From Leguminivora glycinivorella (taxonomy: Eukaryota; Arthropoda; Insecta; Lepidoptera; Tortricidae): a DNA stretch of 64,000 bases. The notes under the pieces were generated by a model. The model was not told where the DNA came from. It worked only from the letters and a program-made list of their open reading frames with translations, and did no database searches. The translations under genes were made by a program, and so were the position numbers. Each line of letters opens with the position of its first letter. The first letter of the stretch is position 1. The stretch is from assembly GCF_023078275.1 (NCBI RefSeq), contig NC_062993.1, forward strand, positions 11,469,252 to 11,533,251, written 5' to 3'. This document shows, piece after piece, positions 22,011 to 33,848 of this stretch.

Positions 22011-22299
22011 GTAGAAAGACATACCGAACGTGTTGTGCTCTATATGCAACTTTTAGCCTCTTCATTTAGTACATTGTTAGTGTCCACGTCTCGCAAGCTT
22101 ATGTCACGGTGGGAAGTACCCAGTTACACACTGATCAAACATGTTGGTCTTCAGTCACTGGTATTCTGGCCCTTAATACGTCCTTTAGCCTAGAAAAGGC
22201 CATCCAAGTCCTCCCTGTGATCTCCGCCGGCAGCGAGGCCGACCCAAGTCTCTGTATTGTGTATGGTTCGCCTCAACTCGACGTTTGTGCCTATTTTGC

Positions 22300-22790
22300 G
22301 TGATGAGGGGGATTTAGCTAGTCCTGCCCGCTTATCTCCTCGAGAAATCCTATTAGATCTTTAATGTTGAGTAGGAGAACTTTGGAAAGGTCTCTCGGGG
22401 ATCCGATATGTTTTTTCCTGTATGGAGCCACTCACTCCATCACCAGGTGAGAGGCACCCTCGTCACAGAGGAATGTTCATAGCATCTGTTATGAAAATAT
22501 GTTTGTTAAATAGTCTACGACCTGTTCTGACATTGATGGTATACCATTCTCATGCGGACTTTTCCTAGTTGAAGCAGCGTCTTTGTGGGTTTTCCATTGA
22601 TGCTAGGCTTGGCTTGTTTGAAAGCAGCATTTGATCTGGTTTTGCCAGTGTGCTGTGTGTAGTTTCCTATTGAGCATACCTTGTTGAGGGGCATCAGGAG
22701 AATCGGCAGTCGACCCCAGCTGCCTGGCCAGCTCGTAGACCACATCATCACCTCGAGATCCACTGTGTCCTTTGGTCCATTTGATTGAAG
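22300..22790 (-). pseudogene. LINE RNase H and C-terminal fragment (R1/Jockey-group-like)
   Basis: The minus-strand reading gives IKWTKGHSGSRGDDVV then ELARQLGS, the last RNase H block (GHSGxxGNExADxLA pattern). Further on it gives LCDEGASHLVMEC and GSPRDLSKVLLLNIKDL, as in the C-terminal region of insect R1/Jockey-type ORF2. Frames change repeatedly, so it is a decayed fragment. Confidence 0.6.
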
Positions 22791-22889
22791 GATGATTTTG
22801 TTATTATGACTTACCTCTGTTAGTCGTTTATGGGATTCCTTAACCCAAGCTTTATTGGTTGTTCCGGATAACTTGTCCTCTGTTACTTG

Positions 22890-23090
22890 TTATAAAGGCT
22901 GATATATGGAGCTTTGGATAAGCCTGTCCTTGCCGTAACTTTCAATTTGTACATATGTTTAACTACTTTAGCCCAACACTCACTGACGGCATACAGTTCC
23001 TCCAGCATCTGACGGGGAACATGTGCTTCTTTGAAGATGACGATGTTATCCGCATATCGAAGATAATTGAGGCATACATTTATAATCTAT
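22890..23090 (-). pseudogene. RT fragment with YADN motif (RTE-like)
   Basis: The minus-strand translation contains NYLRYADNIVIFKEAHVP then QMLEELYAVSEC. The order matches RT motif C of RTE-type elements, with Asn replacing the second catalytic Asp. Surrounded by frame breaks. Confidence 0.6.
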
Positions 23091-24277
23091 CATCCCTATT
23101 GAGGCTTTTATAAATGCCTTCCTGTTTAAAAACTTGGCCAAATTGCATAACCCCGGAGTTCCTCTCTAATAATTGAGATTCGTCGATACGGGTGCAAACT
23201 TTTCTTCTGATTCAATAGCAGGTTGCATAGAAAAATTCGCATTTTGGTACACCTGTTATGAAAATTCAACTCACGTGAATAGGTAATTAAAACGTCTGTT
23301 ATTAACGTCTAACATTTTTCGTTCGGTAATGACCAACAATACATGTTAATAATATTTGGCTCTACTTTAAGCGGTGATAAATGTCTCAAAGTTTGTCCAA
23401 CCGGTATTTCACGGCTTCGTTGTTTAGTAATCGGTAAAATATAGGTAAGGAATATCTATTAATGCTGTACTAAAGAACATTTCTAAAGTTTGCCCGAATT
23501 CTGGGGGTGCTCTTCACTAACCCGCTCGTGCGTAGGTTTTTTTTTTCAAATCTGAGAGTCCTTGAATGCGGAACGATTTTCAATCCGGAATACGATTGCT
23601 AAAATAAACTATATATAATATAATTGTACAATTGCTAAAATAAACTAAAAATAGCATATTTGTACTCTACAACATCTTTTAGTACTGTATGCAGCCTAAC
23701 TGCACACATCTTTTAGTACTCTATGCACTCCAACCTGAAGCTTTTAGTACTGTATGCACAACGGTGAATTTCAACGAAGGCAGCTTTAAATTTAAGCCTC
23801 TATGTGTTTTTGTAAATTAAATCTGTATCTTTTATACATCAAATCAAAGGTGATTAATGGCACTATTTTTCTGCATTTAAATATTTATTAGAATATGCAA
23901 GGTATTTTGTAGAAACATGATTTTTGACAGAAAGTCTTAGAAAAAAATATTTTTTTTTTACATTTTTCGTTAATTACTAACTAATGGTTGAATTTAGCGA
24001 AACATAGAATATGACAAGTATTTAAGTACACAAAAAGAGCTTTCGTTTAAAAAATAGAAAAATGAAATCGGACCAATACTTTTGGAGTTATGGTCGATTT
24101 TTTAAAACTCAATATCCGCCATCTTGGATTGGCGGCCATTTTGTTTAGCTACCATTTTGAGATGGCAATCATGGTTTTTTAACATCCTTATAAGCCTACC
24201 TAACTGCTGTAAAAAGGAAACTTAGTACCCCCAAATTATACCGTTTGGCAAAATTGGACCAGCTGGCCCATGGACTA

Positions 24278-24470
24278 GAAGGGTAACTAGACCTTATTGA
24301 AATTAGTTCGGTCTCCTCACGATTTTTTACTTCACCGAAAAGCGACCGGCAAATATCAAATGACATTTCGCACATAAGTTCCGAAAAACTCGTTGGTGCG
24401 AGCCAGGGTTCGAACCCGCGACCTCTGGAACGAAAGTCGCACGCACTTACCGCTAGGCTACCAGCGCTTC
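24278..24470 (-). mobile_element. SINE 5' part, right of the 3.9-kb element
   Basis: Carries the tRNA-like head on the minus strand, with B box GGGTTCGAACCC near 24408-24420. It joins 20206-20339 to make one SINE. The TSD side starts with GAA at 24278. Confidence 0.85.
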
Positions 24471-24504
24471 TCAGCTAGGTACTTACTTAAAAAAAACTAT
24501 TTAC

Positions 24505-24775
24505 ATACCTACATACATACATACACATAATCACGGCTGTATGCCATAAAGGGGTAGGCAGAGCACATAAACTACTAAGTTTCAGTGCCACTCTTGGAAA
24601 CAGGCATTGAAAGAAATCCAAATTGTGACATTGCAGTGACAGGTTGCCAGCCTCTCGCCTACGCCACAATTTAACCCATATCCCACAGTCGACTTATACG
24701 ACACCCACGGGAAGAAAGAGGGTGGTGAAATTCGTAACCCGTCACCACACGGGGCAACAGCAACGCAGCAGCGGG
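24505..24775 (+). repeat. interspersed repeat family A, near full length
   Basis: Starts with a (TACA)n tract and AATCACGGCTGTAT, then GGGGTAGGCAGAGCAC, TTGCAGTGACAGGTTGCCAG, and ends near CCCGTCACCACAC. Other copies: 28160-28340, 31995-32225 and 39975-40060 (plus), 25815-25985 plus 26460-26505 (plus, split), 49265-49560, 51415-51555 and 54735-54905 (minus). Class unknown. Confidence 0.75.
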
Positions 24776-24888
24776 GCAACTATTTACTATGTTAAAAGCC
24801 AATTTACGTAAAAAAATATGCGATAGGTGGCAAACGAGGAGACACGTGTCGCGTGATGGTAAGTTACTGCGTCGTTCATTTGATCCCC

Positions 24889-25035
24889 TGGTAGCCGAAT
24901 GGTATTTCTACGACGCGAAACGAAAAAGAAACGCCGCGAAAGGTAGTCTAAGCTCTGTCGCGCCAATACGCAAGAGCGATAGAGATAGATAGCTACGAGA
25001 GAGATATTATCGTGAGCGTTTGTGCATTCCGCTAT
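24889..25035. mobile_element. short MITE, second GTAGCCGAAT copy
   Basis: Inverse of 2972-3118: it starts GTAGCCGAAT and ends near GCATTCCGCTAT, with the shared GCGATAGAGATAG block. Confidence 0.55.
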
Positions 25036-25418
25036 GCACACTGAGCGTTGTTATTTGTCGTAGAGCAAGTGATTGTCACCATGGCTAGGCTGGTACTAGT
25101 CCCCGTTGAAATAATTGTACTCGTAGAAAGGTTAGCTACCATAGCTAAGGAAATGTAGTCCTATAAATTTGATACAGAGCCAGCTTTTGCCGTGCCACCT
25201 TCTTACTTTCAGCCACGAAGATACGTAGATTAGGCAACTTACTAGAGTCAGACCAAGCTAATTTTGCAACGATTTTGATGGAGCAAGGAGTAACGTCATA
25301 AATTTATAGAAGTCCGATGTTTAAAGTAACATAATTATTATGCAAGAGGGGGGGTGCTGTCAAAATCGCTGCTAAATTTAGTGCGTATTAGTTACATGTT
25401 CTAGTATCTAACGTGCAT

Positions 25419-25546
25419 ATAGAGATAGAGAGATAGAGATAGAGAGATAGAGACAGAGAGATAGAGATAGAGAGATAGAGATAGAGAGATAGAGATAGAG
25501 AGATAGAGATAGAGATAGAGAGATAGAGAGATAGAGATAGACGTTT
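25419..25546 (+). repeat. (GAGATA)n microsatellite
   Basis: About 125 bp of AGATAGAG words with one GACAGAG variant. It sits just left of an AT-rich stretch (25560-25800) with no gene. Confidence 0.95.
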
Positions 25547-25814
25547 ATTGGTACTGATCATGCACTTTCAAACATTGTTATAATAATATTAAAATATTAC
25601 AAAAGATGTCTTAATATTATTTGTACATTAAAACAAAACCATATTTCAATTATAACGAAAAAAAAATCAATAGAACAATTTATATAATAATTAAAAATCA
25701 CAATTAAAAATAATAGGTAATAAAATTATAATAATAAATTAGAATTAATAAATATTATATACATATATAACTTAAGTTTTAAGTACAAAACCATACTATA
25801 CATAATATACTCAT

Positions 25815-26510
25815 ACATTTCTTTAAGGTGTAGGCAGAGCTCATGAAGCTGCTCAATTTTCAGTACCACTTTTAGCAATTCAGGGGTTGAACGAACACGA
25901 AATTATGACATGCAGTGACAAGTTGCCAGTCGACTTCTACGATACCGACGAGAGGACAGGGGATCGATTTTTGAATTTCAAAGCACGAGTTCGCCGTTTG
26001 AAAGTTTGTGGAAAACGACGTTATGCTATTTTTGAAAAAGGGCGGCCGAAATGGCCGAAACGGCTGACGGACGGAAATGACTATTTTTAACCCCCGACGC
26101 AAAAACGAAGGGGTGTTATAAGTTTGACGTGTCTGTCTGTCTATCTGTTTGTCTGTCTGTCTGTGTGTGTGTCTGTCTGTGGCATCGTAGCTTCCGAACA
26201 AATGAACCGATTTAGATTTCGTTTTTTTGTCTGAAAGCTGAGTTAGTCGGGAGTGTTCTTAGCCATGTTTCATGAAAATCGGTCCCCTATGTCGCAGTCG
26301 GGGGTTTTTTCAAAATTATAATTTTGTGGTTAGGTTATCAAACTAGTGGTAATGACCACTCTTTTTCGATTCTGTTAGTAGAATTTAAATCGCTAGTAGT
26401 GGAGATATTATTAAAACGAACTTCACGAAATCGAATGGCCGAGACTCAAAAATCGGCCCCCAGGTGTCGTAATTCTTTACCCGTCACCACACAGGACAAA
26501 AATCGTTTCG
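25815..26510 (+). repeat. family A repeat split by two nested repeats
   Basis: Family A sequence runs to about 25965 and resumes at about 26460 (GTGTCGTAATTC, CCCGTCACCACAC). Between them lies an element with ends GGGGATCGATTTTTGA and, inverted, GGGGGCCGATTTTTGA. Inside that sits a copy of the (TCTG)-core repeat (26089-26337). This is a three-level nest. Confidence 0.65.
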
Positions 26511-27354
26511 GTTATATTAGATAGCATCGCCGGCCAAAACCTATAACGGAAAAAAAAAGAAATTCATATTTAAATGTCATCCATTTTGTGTGTTTATATT
26601 TGAAATCTAAAATTTAAAAAAAAAGTCATACGCACCGATTGTAAAATGTAAGCTTCATAGACAATAATGTTCTTTTTGCACTGTATTGTAACTGTGTACG
26701 ATTACAAATCAATTTGGGACATAACTATAGTCTCCGCGCAATCATAAAATGTACGCTCATCTGCAGTCGTCATTTATCGCGTTGTTTTTGCAAGTTCCTG
26801 TGTGGCTAGTACAAATAAGTACCATGAGTTTTTCATAGCTGGAGACCCCGGTTTGATTCTCAGCTTTGTCACCAGTGAACTTGCAAGCACGTTTTTTTCT
26901 TTAGTAAATGGTACCTATTTTATAATTTACCATCATTAAAAGGTACAGGAACCCAAGACCACTCTACAGCCATGTCAAAATGACAAGCAGTAAGAGATTT
27001 CTTACAATCTGATTCAAATGAAGGTTTCAAACCTAGGTAACATAAAGCTAGGGTACAAATCAAATTATTTTTATTAAATATTTTTTGATTTGTTGTTTTT
27101 CAAGTAGTCACACTACTATATAAATTATAAACTGAAATAGATATCGTACACGAAAGAAAAAACAAGAACGAACCCGGGGGTGTCCAGCTTACGCGGCTAA
27201 TTAGCCGATTTCAGTCTTTAATTAAGTATTATAATTAGGTAGCATAATTTAAAAAAATCAAAAACCATTTACTAAATAAAGATTTGTTCCCTAGTTTCAA
27301 TAACTTTTTCTTAACAACGTCACATAATATAATGTGTGATAGATTGATGATAGA
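26511..27354. other. AT-rich spacer, no gene seen
   Basis: No recognisable coding or RNA gene. A stretch near 27125-27180 (AAACTGAAATAGATA-type) recurs at 30430-30480, pointing to another unassigned repeat. Confidence 0.4.
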
Positions 27355-27480
27355 TTTGACATATATTGACCGGGATATAGACCGTGATTACCTTTTTGAT
27401 TTTTTCGAGCTCCCTATATTCGACGCAGTTGCATGCATCATGATCACGGAAAACTGAAGAAGGCGGGTAGATGCCTATAT
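27355..27480. repeat. TTATATTGACCGGG-family fragment
   Basis: Shares ATATTGACCGGGATA, CGTGATTACC and GTTGCATGCATCATGATCACGG with the full element at 62156-62489; also related to 44370-44452. Confidence 0.65.
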
Positions 27481-27708
27481 TAAGTATAATGAAATCAATG
27501 TGATTTTGTCCAAGTATAACATTATCGTACAAATAAGAGAGAGTAAATACATTAACCTTTTGACCTTTAGTTTTTGGACAATAGTGAGTGATAGCTTTGC
27601 CTCTAGCTACGAGTAAGCAGATCAAATGCATACCGTTCACGTCTTGACCTGAGGCAACTTCACTTTGATTGGAAAGTACTTTGTAATAGGTAAACTAATT
27701 ATGTATAT

Positions 27709-27950
27709 TACTAGCTTCTGCCCGCGACTTCGCTTGATTTACATTTAAAAATTGCGGAGTGCTGCATACAAACTTCCACCTATTTTAGGGAAGTGTTTTG
27801 TTAGAAAGAGACAAAAAGTAGCATATCTTCCTCTCCATACCTTCAACTATCTCCACTTAAAAAATAACGTCAATTCATCGCACCGTTTTGCCGTGAAAGA
27901 CGGACGATCAAACAGACACACACACTTCCCAATTATTATTTTAAAAATAT
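27709..27950 (-). repeat. interspersed repeat family D
   Basis: Inverse of 29888-30048 and 52262-52441. The family runs from TAATATTATAAATGGGAAAG to GCGAGCGAAGCC and GCAAAAGCTAGTTAT. It is very common in Lepidoptera; class not assigned. Confidence 0.75.
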
Positions 27951-28159
27951 ACCTATATGTACCTATGGATTATTTTTAATAAAGAAAGTTTAGTTGTTTT
28001 TTAAAATGTGCACGTTTTACGATTTGTGCTAAAAAAAAGGTTAATTTTAGCAATTACCTATAGTATAATTTATCCTCACTAAAATGATTCGTTTTCCATA
28101 CAAAAAATATCTATGCTATACATTTCCAAAAATTACATCTCATTTAAGAAAAACTTACT

Positions 28160-28340
28160 TCATACATACATACATACAATACATACAATCACGCCTGTAT
28201 CCTATGAAGGGGTAGGCAGAGCACATGAAACTACTCAAGTTTCAGTGCCACTCTTGGCAAATAAGGGGTTGAAAGAAAACGAAACTGTGACATTGCAGTG
28301 ACAGGTTGCCAGCCTCTCGCCTACGCCACAATTTAACCCA
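28160..28340 (+). repeat. family A repeat, upstream of the Osiris promoter
   Basis: (TACA)n, then CCTGTATCC, GGGGTAGGCAGAGCAC and TTGCAGTGACAGGTTGCCAG. It lacks the last part. Confidence 0.8.
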
Positions 28341-29003
28341 CTTAAACTTACTTCATTTATTTGATAACACGGTAGGTGTTTTGCCAGGGGTACCAATATC
28401 AAATTAAACACAGTCATGGACCCATATCCATGGGTCATCAATATAAAATGAAAAATAGGCATAGATATACGCATGTAAACATTAAAAATGTTGAGTTATG
28501 ATGTTGTGTTATCAATTTATACGTTATGAGAAAAAAATATAAGCACTGTTTCAAAAAATAAAATAAAAGCACTATTCGCCTTGAGACTTAGATTCTTTCA
28601 ATTGCTAGTGCGTTAATCAAAAATAGTAAGTGTGCATGTTTGTGTACAATAAATACAAAAGTTTATAATGTAAGCGTGTGAACATCCGTTAATCCAATAC
28701 TTGAATGTCTCTTAACAACAGTGTCAAATGTGAATCTCAAAGCTTTCAATTTGCATGAAGGGTCATTATCAAACTTGCCACCTCCATCCCTAAGTGCTCC
28801 CTTCTACGACGCACACAAACGATTTTCCACATCGCTACACACTCGCACATAGGTAAACGCTAACGGTGGGAACACACCGGCGGTGAGCGGTGGCTTGGCT
28901 CTAAAGCGGCATACGAACTTGGATCGTCCCATTCGCAGTTCAGCCGTTGTGCACACACCTTAGCCCTCGATCTTAGAGGCACAGTTCTTTTTGCCATACA
29001 GCC
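28341..29003 (+). promoter_or_regulatory. upstream region of the Osiris gene
   Basis: No other gene. The ~170 bp before the TATA box are less AT-rich than the neighbourhood (e.g. CACACCGGCGGTGAGCGG near 28875) and free of recognised repeats, fitting a proximal promoter. Specific factor sites were not identified. Confidence 0.4.
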
Positions 29004-29010
29004 TATAAAT
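29004..29010 (+). promoter_or_regulatory. TATA box of the Osiris gene
   Basis: TATAAAT lies 33 bp upstream of a likely initiator and 72 bp upstream of the chosen ATG. Confidence 0.75.
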
Positions 29011-29034
29011 ACGCGAGGCGCTTTATGTGCTTAA

Positions 29035-29040
29035 ACAGTC
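29035..29040 (+). promoter_or_regulatory. initiator (ACAGTC), likely transcription start ~29037
   Basis: ACAGTC fits the arthropod initiator (TCAGT/ACAGT type) at the right distance from the TATA box. It implies that an in-frame ATG at 29025 is upstream of the transcript, giving a 39-nt 5' UTR. Confidence 0.6.
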
Positions 29041-29075
29041 TTTTTTTACCAACCGCACCGCGTGGTTCTAGCACG

Positions 29076-29484
29076 ATGTTTGCAAAAGTGGTTGTTGTCG
29101 CGGTGGTCCTTGCAGTAGCTCGGGCAGCTCCGAGGGAAGACATGGGAATGAAGAGCATGCTAAGGATATATGAAGAGTGTCAGCGGGCTGATGGGATCGT
29201 TCCTTGTTTGAAAAAGAAGGCTATTCTGTTCTTCGATCGAGTAGCGAGGATGGAAGCTATTCCTGTTATAGACGGGATAGAGGTTATAAAATCTTCGGAG
29301 CCTGAGGTACAGCCTATGAGTGAGAAGGATATTGAAGCCACGCTGCCAAGGAATCTTCAGGATAAGGATGAGACCCTTTCAGAGATGCTGTGGGACAGGA
29401 TTGCGTCCTTTGCCAATTCGAGGACCATTCAGCTGTCCCTTCCTAAAATGACAGGAAAGGAGCTCAATAGGGGCGTCGAAGAAG
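29076..29484 (+). CDS. Osi: Osiris family protein, exon 1 (signal peptide and two-Cys region)
   Basis: Exon 1 of a 234-aa Osiris (DUF1676) protein; Osiris proteins are insect membrane or vesicle-associated proteins with roles in cuticle formation. The ATG at 29076 is chosen because it follows the initiator and directly begins a signal peptide (MFAKVVVVAVVLAVARAAP; cleavage likely near residue 17-19). A two-Cys region follows (C35 and C44 in YEECQRADGIVPCLKKKA), then an acidic linker. The exon ends at 29484 after one base of a Gly codon, followed by GTACAT. The end residues NRGVEEG lead into the usual GRGK start of the hydrophobic domain on exon 2. Which numbered Osiris gene this is cannot be told from the window. 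Confidence 0.9.
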
Positions 29485-29554
29485 GTACATTATTAACTTA
29501 TTTTGGTTTTTAAATAGTCAAGGTGCTTAATATACAAGTATAGTATGAAATATG

Positions 29555-29640
29555 GTGACAGAGATGTATGGAAGAGAAAGACATGCTGCGCCGACCCCAA
29601 GTGACTGGGATAAGGGCAGGAGAATGATGATGAGTATGAA
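29555..29640 (+). mobile_element. RTE-like LINE 3' tail
   Basis: GGAAGAGAAAGACATGCTGC, GACTGGGATAAGGGCAGGAG and a GATGATGA end: the familiar terminal part of lepidopteran RTE-type LINEs. It lies only 70 bp inside intron 1. Confidence 0.55.
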
Positions 29641-29887
29641 ATATTAACATATTTTAACAATCTTGCATTCTCTTGAGAATAATAATTGAGTAAAGCGATT
29701 TATTCTATTAACTGTAATTCCACAATGTTCATTAACTTTTATAAGCAGTCGAATATATTATTATTTTTGTCTACATATGTACATATGTAAGTAAGTATAA
29801 ATTAAGCTATTTGCATTTAACAACATGTTTAACAATATCTATAATTTTTTACCTATATATTGCCTACACAGCATCCATATTTATCCA

Positions 29888-30048
29888 TACTAATATTATA
29901 AATGGGAAAGTGTGTGTCCATTTCACGGCAAAACGGAGCGACGAATTGACGTGAATTTTTAAGTGGAGATAGTTGAAGGGTTGGAAAGTGACATAGGCTA
30001 CTTTTTGTCTCTTTCTAACGCGAGCGAAGCCTCAGGCAAAAGCTAGTT
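29888..30048 (+). repeat. interspersed repeat family D
   Basis: TAATATTATAAATGGGAAAG through GCGAGCGAAGCC to CAAAAGCTAGTTAT; see also 52262-52441 (plus) and 27709-27950 (minus). Confidence 0.8.
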
Positions 30049-31994
30049 ATTCATACATTTCATATTTACTTATTTGTTATAATTATCTTCCACATGGGTG
30101 GTCAACAAACTGTAACTTCGTTCGAATCGTAGTTCTTTTAAACTTGTAACATGACTAGCATAATCAATAAAGTATTTCATTGGCAGTGTGTAATTATCAA
30201 TAAAGCATGACATCATAAAACGCACTCAACCATTTCATGCTAGTTAGATAAAGTTTTATTATCATGTGCTGACATGTTGTCATTACTTAGCACTTCATTG
30301 ATAACCTATGTTTTGCACCTTAATGGACAGGTGATGATCAGATCTGCCATATTCATTGCCATATTCTTAACAGGCAATTGTATCGAATAAATTTACATAC
30401 GTTTGATTTCAGGGATTGATTTTAAACTGAAATAGATACCATACACTAAAGAAAAAGCGATCAAGCCCACGGGTGGCAAAGCCGGGAATAACTTATTATG
30501 TAACAACAATTTCAAGTCATATGCGTACATTATACACAGCTAGACAAAAAATAATTTTAAAAGCAAACTTCCTTGGTTTCAAGAATTCGAATAACATAGC
30601 TTCCGGAAGTATATATATATCATACATAATGTGTATTAATCCTTATTTCTATGACTATCTGTTATTACTTTTTAATAAGATCAAAACATGAAATTGACAA
30701 TATATGTGGATAAGTACAATAGGTACTATAAATATCTCCCATAAAATAAAACTTTCTTCAACATTTTCTATATCTAGCCAAGTATCGCTCCATTATTTAA
30801 ATTCAAAAGAAAATCACTTTTCCGCGCACTGTCGTCTAAATAATGGATGTACTTAAATAAATGTTAACTGCAAACCTCAAATGACGTGATAGAAAAGTGG
30901 TGAATGACCATTTGGAGCCATTGTGGACGTTTATGTCGCATAACGTGCCGGATAATGATGGCTATAAAACTTAAATGACAGTTGACAGTAGGAAATTTCA
31001 GTGAATTTTACTTCCGAATTAACAAGAAGTTAGAAAATAATAAAAAAAACTGTAATGGTCTTTAGACTTTGTACTTCGGACATTTATTTCAACTGAACAA
31101 TGTAGAAAAACAAATATATTACAGTCAAGTGAACTTTTGTAGACTTTTATAATGAACGTTTTAGAGTTCGACAAAAAACTGACTATTTTTGTCCTTTTTA
31201 GGTACCAAAGCCACATATAAAACTCAGTTATTAAGTCAAAATGAATATGGAGTTAGAAATTATAACGACCAAAAATATAATTCTATATAATTATATGAAT
31301 TATAAGAACATCTTACAGAGCAGCCTGGACCAAAACCACGAAAAATTATCTATAGGTAGCTCAGCTATGGGTACTATGTAGTACGGTTATGTTATGGGTA
31401 TGTTATCTATCAAGATGTTTGTAAAAATATAATGAAAGCCACAAATCACACTTCTAATACATTCAATCTACACATAATATAAATAAATATAATGTAGAAA
31501 TCTCAATGTTGATATGCATAATATAAAACATTATTGGCACAATCAACGACGAAATAAACCATCTGCATCTCTTTTCCCACGCAGTGTTTATTTTATAACA
31601 TGCCGTGAAAAAGTTACATAAAACTGTATTTATCACTTCGATCACGCAATATCAAGACAAAAGTCTATCAAAGACTTATCAATGGTCCGAAACTACGGGA
31701 AAGTTCATCAGATTCACATAAACTTTCAATGAAAATCACGAAATCGTGAGCTGTATATTGTGTTGAATAAAACTTACTTCTTTAATTACTTTTTATTCAT
31801 TCATAGTTCATCTTCACTCGTGCTTTTATGTTTATTTTATATCTGCATAATAAAATCTCACTTTTATAATGTATTTCTTGTACAATTTTCTATGCCTGGC
31901 TTATATGCCTTTGATTATGTTATTATCTTCTTCATATTTCAAGTAATAAAAGATCGGAAATGCACGGACTATTGGATACTATTATAATTTATAA

Positions 31995-32230
31995 GTGATT
32001 TTCACCTTACTACATACAATACATACATACATACAATTACGCCTGTATCCCATAAAGGGGTAGGCAAATAAGGGGTTAAAAGAAAACAAAACTGTGGCAT
32101 TGCAGTGACAGGTTGCCAGCCTCTTGCCTACACCACAATTTAACCCATATCCCATAGTCACTCTTCTACGACACCCACGGGAAGAAAGGGGGTGGTGAAA
32201 TTCTTAAACCCGTCACCACACACCACCACG
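31995..32230 (+). repeat. family A repeat in intron 1
   Basis: (TACA)n, CCTGTATCCCATAAAGGGG, a small internal deletion, TTGCAGTGACAGGTTGCCAG, and an end near CCCGTCACCACAC. Confidence 0.8.
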
Positions 32231-33108
32231 CCTTACTATTTTACTTTATGTATTGTATGTAAACTAGTTTATCATGTAATGGTTTTTCCATATAAGTCCT
32301 TCATTTAATTTGAGGCATATTGCATAATAAACTAATTTATTTCTTACAGCTTTTTCATTTTATGTGTTGTGTATCTTATTGTAATTCACTGTACGTACGT
32401 ATTTATTTCTTTGCAGTATTTATAATAAAATACAAAAGTATAAGTAAAATACGCAATCTACAAACGAACATACGTTGCTTACCTACCTATTTTTACACGC
32501 CCATACAAGAAATCACTTTGATATGTTATTTATTGGTACTGTATTATCAACTACCTACTAAATTTCATCCACCCTTGAGTTATTTACTTATTTTCCAATG
32601 TCGTGGTATAGCAAAATAGGGAAATAATAAATTATATAATAAATCATCGTCTGTATATTTAGCATAAATGAACATAAATCATACTGAACATTACTGAAAG
32701 TTAATTTAATATTATTTTCAATGTATCCGGATTCTATTTATTGTATAACTAGGAAGCAAAGTTTCAATAGCGTATACTACCGATTTGTACCGATTTGGGG
32801 TTTCCCTAGTGTGATTTCAAACGATATTACCTGTAATTATTTGTGTGAAAGTTGAATGCCATAATGAGACATATTAATTTGTATAATAACACGTAGTTGT
32901 ATAATTTCTGTCTGACAGTTGGAAGTAATATGTAATATGAGTAAAACACGAAATCCAATTACTTACAAATGAAGCAAGAACTTATTCTAACACTTTTGCT
33001 TGGCTTTCTATCATTGGTGTTGACTACTAAGTTTTACATTGTTATCTGTTGAAATTATATTATTTATTTAGTAAATTTATTCAGAGTAATATAAGATTTA
33101 AACCTACG

Positions 33109-33320
33109 CAAATCATCATCATCCTCCTTACGTTATCCCGAGTCTTGAAACCTACACAAAAATCACAACGAACTATTCAGTAAATACTATTTGTGTCCTT
33201 TAAGGTAAGCGCTTTCGTAAAAACTAGTGCCTACGCCAAATCTTGGGATTAGTTGTCAAAACTCTCCTGAGCCGTGGCAAATGCAGGGATAACGCAAGGA
33301 GGATGATGATGATGAGTAAC
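33109..33320. mobile_element. SINE 3' pieces, inverted pair
   Basis: 33200-33315 matches the 3' part of the SINE at 2031-2355 in plus orientation, ending GGATGATGATGATGA. 33109-33140 matches its extreme 3' end inverted. Confidence 0.65.
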
Positions 33321-33333
33321 GAGCAAAATACAT

Positions 33334-33848
33334 AATATCGTCCCATTAATGCAAATACCGACTAAGTGACTTTTTGACGAAATCGAGTTTTTAGCGCCTA
33401 TAGAATAAGGTTTTCAAGGGCTACAATATGTTAAAACCCATGTATTGATACGACGCTGCATTCAAAAGATAGCTTTCGCATAAAGTTACTTAATGGTCAA
33501 TTTGTTGCATTTTAAACTGCCAGAATGTGATATGAATATTTAATATAAACTTTTATGCTTTATCCGCCAAGTAGAACCTTTTAATGGTGTATAGTGTTTT
33601 TTTGCATTTAAACATTTTGTTAAAGTAGCCATCTTATGTTCTACAAAAAAGTTTAATGTGTACATATTTCATTTTTGCAAATGAAACTATCAACAAAATT
33701 CTTTATTTTAAGCCAGGCTAAATACACCAAATGTCTTTAAGATGTTTTTCCAGAAGATGTTTGTTTACAAACATCAGCAATGTCATTCTACCAAAAAGTT
33801 GTATAGGGACTATAATTGGTTTTGCATGTGATGTGATGAATGAAAGGA
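33334..33848. repeat. partial left end of GTCCC-TIR element
   Basis: Begins ATCGTCCCATTAATGCAAAT, a variant of the end seen at 33849 and (inverted) 36966. It seems to be a second, more diverged copy joined head-on to the next element. No gene. Confidence 0.5.

Larger units (their letters stand above)
20340..24277. mobile_element. 3.9-kb foldback-like element with ~535-bp inverted arms
   Basis: The ends TAGTCCATGGGCCAG and CTGGCCCATGGACTA are exact inverted repeats. Arms of about 535 bp (20340-~20875 and ~23742-24277) are clearly complementary, with small indels. GAA flanks both sides (20337-20339, 24278-24280), while the intact SINE has one GAA, giving a 3-bp target duplication. The interior carries only LINE debris in minus orientation and no transposase. 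Near the right arm CTTTTAGTACT-TATGCAC words repeat three times (23676-23760). Confidence 0.88.

Noticed and set aside
29025..29075. In-frame ATG at 29025 as the start of the Osiris protein
   Set aside because: It lies upstream of the predicted initiator (29037), and the added residues would bury the signal peptide. ATG 29076 directly starts a good signal peptide.
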